This document shows, piece by piece, positions 13,787 through 16,953 of a stretch of DNA of 16,953 nt (within the stretch, counting starts at the first letter, position 1; each line of letters opens with the position of its first letter). The stretch spans positions 1 through 16,953 of the forward strand of contig CAADTZ010000105.1 of the NCBI GenBank assembly GCA_900752015.1, read 5' to 3'. The notes below the pieces were generated by a model. That model made no database searches. It had not been told where the DNA came from and saw nothing but the letters and a program-made list of their open reading frames with translations. Position numbers and translations under genes: made by a program. Source of the stretch: an uncultured Collinsella sp. GTDB lineage: Bacteria; Actinomycetota; Coriobacteriia; Coriobacteriales; Coriobacteriaceae.

Positions 13787-15166
13787 CTAATGCACAAACA
13801 TGCGCACGAACTTGTGCTTCCAGCTTGCGTAAGGAGCATAGCGGAATGGCACGTCCAGCCACGTTGCCTTGTTCACGATGCTCTTCTTGTGGCTAAACGT
13901 ATCGAAGCTCTCGCGTCCATGGTACTGCCCCATACCGCTCGCACCCATGCCACCAAAGCCCATATGGCTCGTAGCCAAGTGCATAATCGTGTCGTTGACG
14001 CAGCCGCCGCCAAAGGGCACGTAACGCACAAAGCGCTGCTGAACTGCGCGATCCTTGCTAAAGATATACAGGGCCAGCGGCGTCGGACGATCCGTAATAA
14101 ACGCTTCGGCCTCGTCTAGGCTCTCAAACGTCAGCACCGGCAAGATGGGACCGAAGATCTCCTCCTGCATCACGGCGTCATCGGGGGTCACGCCGTCTAG
14201 GATCGTCGGCTCAATCTTGAGCGACGACTCGCGCGCCGTGCCTCCCAGCACGACCTTATCGGGATCGATCAGCCCGCGCACGCGCGCAAAATGCTTAGCA
14301 TTGACGATATGCCCGTAATCCTCGTTATCGAGCGGATGCTCGCCAAACATACGGCGGGCCTCTTCCTTGATGAAGCCCAGCAGCTCGTCGTGCACGCGCG
14401 TATCGACCAGCAGGTAGTCGGGCGCCACGCAGGTCTGCCCCACGTTGAGCCATTTGCCAAAGGCGATACGCCGTGCCGCGACCTTCAAATTTGCCGTCGC
14501 ATCCACGATGCAGGGGCTCTTGCCGCCCAGCTCAAGCGTCACGGGCGTGAGGTTTTTGCTCGCGCGCTCCATAACGAGCTTGCCGACCGAAACGCTACCG
14601 GTAAAGAAGATCTTGTCCCAGCACTCATCGAGCAGCGCTTCGTTTTCGGCGCGCCCGCCCTCGACAACCGTCACCAGGCACGGATCAAATGCCTCTTCAC
14701 AGATTTGCTTGAGCACCGCGCTCGATGCCGGAGCATAGGCACTCGGCTTGATGACCACGGTATTGCCCGCGGCAAGGGCGCCGGCGAGCGGCTCGAGTGT
14801 TAGCAAAAACGGGTAGTTCCACGGAGCCATGATGAGTGTGACGCCATAGGGCACGGCTTGCGTTTTGCACACGCTCACGGCGTTAGCGAGATCGCACGGA
14901 CGCAGGCGCGGACGACTCCACCGAGCCACGTGAGCGATCTGATGTCGAATCTCGGAAAGCGACGTACCAATCTCGCACATATAGGCCTCGTCATGCGACT
15001 TCCCCAAATCGGTCTTGAGCGCATGGGCGATATCGGCCTCGTGGGCCCGCACCGCATCGCGTAAACTCGCGAGCGCGCGACGTCGAGCATCAACATCAAA
15101 CGTAGCGTGCGTCTTAAAGTAGGCGCGCTGATCGCCGACGATGCGCGCAATTTCCTCGGTGTTCAT
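13787..15166 (-). CDS. NAD(P)-dependent aldehyde dehydrogenase (class 3-like)
   Basis: The 459-aa enzyme oxidises aldehydes to carboxylic acids with NAD(P)+. It carries the cofactor and active-site landmarks: A-P-W-N-Y-P (114-119), V-V-I-K-P-S (137-142), F-T-G-S (188-191), L-E-L-G-G-K-S-P (211-218) with the general base E212, and G-Q-T-C (243-246) with catalytic C246. Length and the short N-terminus fit the ALDH3/coniferyl or fatty-aldehyde group rather than the acylating or ALDH1/2 group. The C-terminus ends in a basic and aromatic stretch, which in some ALDH3 members helps membrane contact. The start has AGGAGGG just upstream. It follows the iron alcohol dehydrogenase by only 8 bp, so the pair is an operon that could interconvert an alcohol, aldehyde and acid. 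The substrate is unknown. Confidence 0.88.
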   Translation of the reverse strand: MNTEEIARIVGDQRAYFKTHATFDVDARRRALASLRDAVRAHEADIAHALKTDLGKSHDEAYMCEIGTSLSEIRHQIAHVARWSRPRLRPCDLANAVSVCKTQAVPYGVTLIMAPWNYPFLLTLEPLAGALAAGNTVVIKPSAYAPASSAVLKQICEEAFDPCLVTVVEGGRAENEALLDECWDKIFFTGSVSVGKLVMERASKNLTPVTLELGGKSPCIVDATANLKVAARRIAFGKWLNVGQTCVAPDYLLVDTRVHDELLGFIKEEARRMFGEHPLDNEDYGHIVNAKHFARVRGLIDPDKVVLGGTARESSLKIEPTILDGVTPDDAVMQEEIFGPILPVLTFESLDEAEAFITDRPTPLALYIFSKDRAVQQRFVRYVPFGGGCVNDTIMHLATSHMGFGGMGASGMGQYHGRESFDTFSHKKSIVNKATWLDVPFRYAPYASWKHKFVRMFVH

Positions 15167-15174
15167 GGGCCCTC

Positions 15175-16395
15175 CTAATTCTCGCTCTCAAACATACCAC
15201 CTGCAACGACTTCGTACATATGCTCGAGCTCCAAGCGGTCCATTAGAAGCGGAACGGGGTACAGGGGATTGGCCTCGGCATCGGCATGCGCCGCCATCTC
15301 GGGAATGTCGGAGCGGCGAATGCCCGTCACATATTTGGGTATGCCCAAGGCGGCGTTCATGCGGTCGACCCAATCGATAAAGGCCTCGGCCGCAAGACTG
15401 TCCTGCGCGGTAGCCGGCGCAATGCCCGCCATGCGAGCAAGATCGGCGAGCTTAGGAGCAGCAGCTTCGCCATAGGCGCGAAGCATATGCGGCAGGATGA
15501 TCGCGTTGGCCAAACCGTGCGGAATTCCGTATCTGCCGCCCAGACTGTGCGCGATGGCATGCACATATCCGACATAGGAGCGAGTAAACGCAACGCCCGC
15601 CTTATACGCCGCCGAAAGCATATTGCGACGCGCACGCATGTTGTCGCCATGCTCATAAGCCTCAAGCAAATTGTCGTGGATGAGCTTCACCGCCTGTCGC
15701 GCCATCTTGCGCGTATAGGGCGTAGTGCTTCGCCCGATAAAGGCCTCGACGGCATGCGTCAGGGCGTCCATGCCCGTCTGCCCCGTAATGGAAGCGGGCA
15801 AGCCGCACGTAAACTCGGGGTCGTGGACTGCAAAACGCGGGATGAGCACAAAGTCGTTAATGGGGTATTTGTAGTGCGTCTCGTCATCGGTAATTACCGC
15901 CGCAAGCGTGACTTCGCTTCCCGTACCGGCGGTAGTGGGAACGGCGATGAGCAGCGGCAGGCGACGATGAACCCGCAGCAGGCCGCGCATCTTGTTGATG
16001 GGCTTGTTTGGCTGCGCAATACGTGCGCCCACGCCCTTGGCGCAGTCCATGGCTGATCCTCCGCCAAAGCCGATAATGGCCCGGCAGGCACTCTCTCGAT
16101 ACAGGGACGCCGCTTCCTCCACGTTTGAAACCGTGGGGTTCGCTGATGTTTTGGCATAGACCGCAACGCCAATTCCCCTGGATGCGAGCGCCGTTTCGAG
16201 CGGTGCCGTGAGCCCCAGACGGGCAATGCCGGGATCCGTCACGATAAGGACCTTCTGGATCGAGCGCTTTTGAAGCACCGCGGGCACATCCTCGGCATGC
16301 TCCAAAATGCGCGGCTCGGTATAGGGCAGGATCGGCAATGCAATGCGAAAAACCGTCTGATATGTTCGGCACCAGGCACGACGGGCTAGATGCAT
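15175..16395 (-). CDS. Iron-containing (group III) alcohol dehydrogenase
   Basis: This is a 406-aa Fe-ADH family enzyme. The NAD(P)-binding G-G-G-S (111-114) and P-T-T-A-G-T-G-S-E-V-T (153-163) are present. Metal ligands are D210 and H214 (G-M-D-A-L-T-H), H279 and H293; the 14-residue gap between the last two matches lactaldehyde reductase FucO. It would reduce aldehydes or oxidise alcohols with NAD(H). The start at 16395 has AAGGAG 9 nt upstream; an in-frame Met at 16476 would extend into the promoter and operator region and is rejected. The first gene of an operon with the aldehyde dehydrogenase, it is preceded by a TGTTGA-N4-TCAACA palindrome that probably controls it. The specific substrate cannot be told from sequence. 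Confidence 0.88.
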   Translation of the reverse strand: MHLARRAWCRTYQTVFRIALPILPYTEPRILEHAEDVPAVLQKRSIQKVLIVTDPGIARLGLTAPLETALASRGIGVAVYAKTSANPTVSNVEEAASLYRESACRAIIGFGGGSAMDCAKGVGARIAQPNKPINKMRGLLRVHRRLPLLIAVPTTAGTGSEVTLAAVITDDETHYKYPINDFVLIPRFAVHDPEFTCGLPASITGQTGMDALTHAVEAFIGRSTTPYTRKMARQAVKLIHDNLLEAYEHGDNMRARRNMLSAAYKAGVAFTRSYVGYVHAIAHSLGGRYGIPHGLANAIILPHMLRAYGEAAAPKLADLARMAGIAPATAQDSLAAEAFIDWVDRMNAALGIPKYVTGIRRSDIPEMAAHADAEANPLYPVPLLMDRLELEHMYEVVAGGMFESEN

Positions 16396-16413
16396 AAAGG
16401 AAACTCCTTCATT

Positions 16414-16429
16414 TGTTGATAGGTCAACA
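16414..16429 (-). promoter_or_regulatory. Operator-like palindrome in the adh-aldh promoter
   Basis: TGTTGA and TCAACA flank TAGG, a perfect 6-bp inverted repeat. It lies between a candidate -10 box TACAAT (minus strand, 16442-16447) and the adh ribosome binding site, so it would cover about +6 to +21 of the transcript and fit a repressor site. A second half-site (ATCAACA) is at 16487-16493 inside an imperfect palindrome GTTAATCAATCAAC (16479-16492). Confidence 0.6.
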
Positions 16430-16441
16430 TTTGCTCGCCCG

Positions 16442-16447
16442 ATTGTA
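16442..16447 (-). promoter_or_regulatory. Candidate -10 box of the adh-aldh operon
   Basis: TACAAT on the minus strand lies 46 nt before the adh ATG. The -35 region (about 16465-16470) is G/C-rich and poor, consistent with an activated or regulated promoter. Confidence 0.4.
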
Positions 16448-16539
16448 CTCAGCAAAGATCGCAGACGGCCTCCCAATCGTTAATCAATCAACATCTTCAT
16501 ATCTCGAAATTGTTTTATTAAAAATCATTCCTAATAGGC

Positions 16540-16567
16540 TTCACATTTGGTTGCATTTATGGATAAT
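16540..16567 (+). promoter_or_regulatory. Candidate promoter of the reverse rubrerythrin gene
   Basis: TTCACA (16540-16545) and GATAAT (16562-16567) are spaced by 16 nt in an A/T-rich island (about 16480-16570) that stands out from the GC-rich surroundings. Transcription would start near 16574, giving a leader of about 78 nt that contains the hairpin at 16582-16620. Confidence 0.5.
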
Positions 16568-16581
16568 AGAACTCGTCAAGA

Positions 16582-16620
16582 CGCACGTCCGGAGAGGGCC
16601 CTTACGGGACCGGACGAGCG
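16582..16620 (+). other. Strong leader hairpin before the rubrerythrin gene
   Basis: CGTCCGG (16586-16592) pairs with CCGGACG (16610-16616). The stem continues through an A-A mismatch into CGC/GCG (16582-16584 with 16618-16620). A small inner CCC-TTAC-GGG hairpin can form at 16599-16608. No U-run follows, so it is not a terminator. It may stabilise the mRNA 5' end or act as a regulatory leader. Confidence 0.6.
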
Positions 16621-16651
16621 CACAATCGCCATCGATCGAAAGGATCGAATC

Positions 16652-16953
16652 ATGAAGTTTGTTTGCCCCGTTTGCGGTTATGTGGAAGAGTTCGACGGCG
16701 ACCAGCTGCCCGAGGATTTTAAGTGCCCCCAGTGCGGCGTTCCCGGTTCTCGTTTCCTGAAGCAGGAGGAGGGCCAGCTCGAGTGGGCCGCCGAGCACGT
16801 CGTGGGCGTCGCCAAGATGGAGGGTGTCTCTGAGGACATCGTTGCCGACCTGCGCGCCAACTTTGAGGGCGAGTGCTCTGAGGTCGGTATGTTCCTGGCC
16901 ATGGCTCGCGTCCCTCTTCGCGAGGGCTATCCCGCGATCGGCCTGTACTGGGA
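16652..16953 (+). CDS. Reverse rubrerythrin (rubredoxin-first NADH peroxidase-type), 3' truncated by window
   Basis: The first 100 residues are present and the frame runs off the right edge. An N-terminal rubredoxin-like iron site uses C5-P-V-C8 and C25-P-Q-C28. The ferritin-like domain follows, with W45-A-A-E-H and L-R-A-N-F-E-G-E-C-S-E-V-G-M-x-L-A-M-A-R (67-86), whose Glu residues belong to the diiron site. In usual rubrerythrin the rubredoxin domain is C-terminal. The reversed order marks the peroxidase group known from clostridia, which reduces H2O2 and O2 with NAD(P)H through partner redox proteins and protects anaerobes. The start is supported by AAAGGA 9 nt upstream. It is divergent from the alcohol dehydrogenase operon. 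Confidence 0.9.
   Translation, partial: MKFVCPVCGYVEEFDGDQLPEDFKCPQCGVPGSRFLKQEEGQLEWAAEHVVGVAKMEGVSEDIVADLRANFEGECSEVGMFLAMARVPLREGYPAIGLYW

Noticed and set aside
16396..16476. 27-residue N-terminal extension of the iron alcohol dehydrogenase
   Set aside because: It covers the operator palindrome, candidate -10 box and ribosome binding site; the Met at 16395 has AAGGAG upstream.

Overview
The window reads as chromosomal DNA of a high-GC, strictly anaerobic actinobacterium, most likely a Collinsella-like member of the Coriobacteriia. The evidence is strong G/C bias at third codon positions, a Ski2-like helicase with the actinobacterial DUF3516 tail, a rubredoxin-first ('reverse') rubrerythrin, a bacterial Elp3, and compact gene packing with AGGAGG-type ribosome binding sites. 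The genus is an inference. No tRNA, rRNA, CRISPR array or transposase gene was seen.

Positions 1-7555 are mostly RNA metabolism. They hold the 3' part of an Lhr-like helicase (+). Next comes a minus-strand block of an XRE-type membrane regulator, a DUF4097 repeat protein, a 15-bp hairpin, elp3 and a spermidine-synthase-like gene. Divergent from this block, on the plus strand, lie a class I methyltransferase that resembles eukaryotic Trm9/ALKBH8 and then trmB. Elp3 makes the carboxymethyl group on wobble uridine of tRNA, and Trm9 is the enzyme that methylates that group in eukaryotes. Finding both about 2 kb apart in a bacterium is the most interesting feature of the window.

Positions 7556-10540 contain a gene-free spacer with a 117-bp element bounded by 21/22-nt inverted repeats, then a large Ski2-like DExH helicase (+). 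A bidirectional terminator separates it from the minus-strand genes that follow.

Positions 10619-13663 are minus strand: a HIRAN-domain protein, an unlisted 59-aa charge-segregated microprotein, a calcineurin-like phosphoesterase and a DUF2130 coiled-coil protein with a PD-(D/E)xK-like motif. Two hairpins follow the phosphoesterase, and one looks like a REP-type mobile palindrome.

Positions 13787-16395 are a two-gene minus-strand operon of an iron-type alcohol dehydrogenase and an aldehyde dehydrogenase, with a TGTTGA-N4-TCAACA operator-like palindrome at its promoter. Divergent from it, a reverse rubrerythrin begins behind a strong leader hairpin and runs off the right edge.
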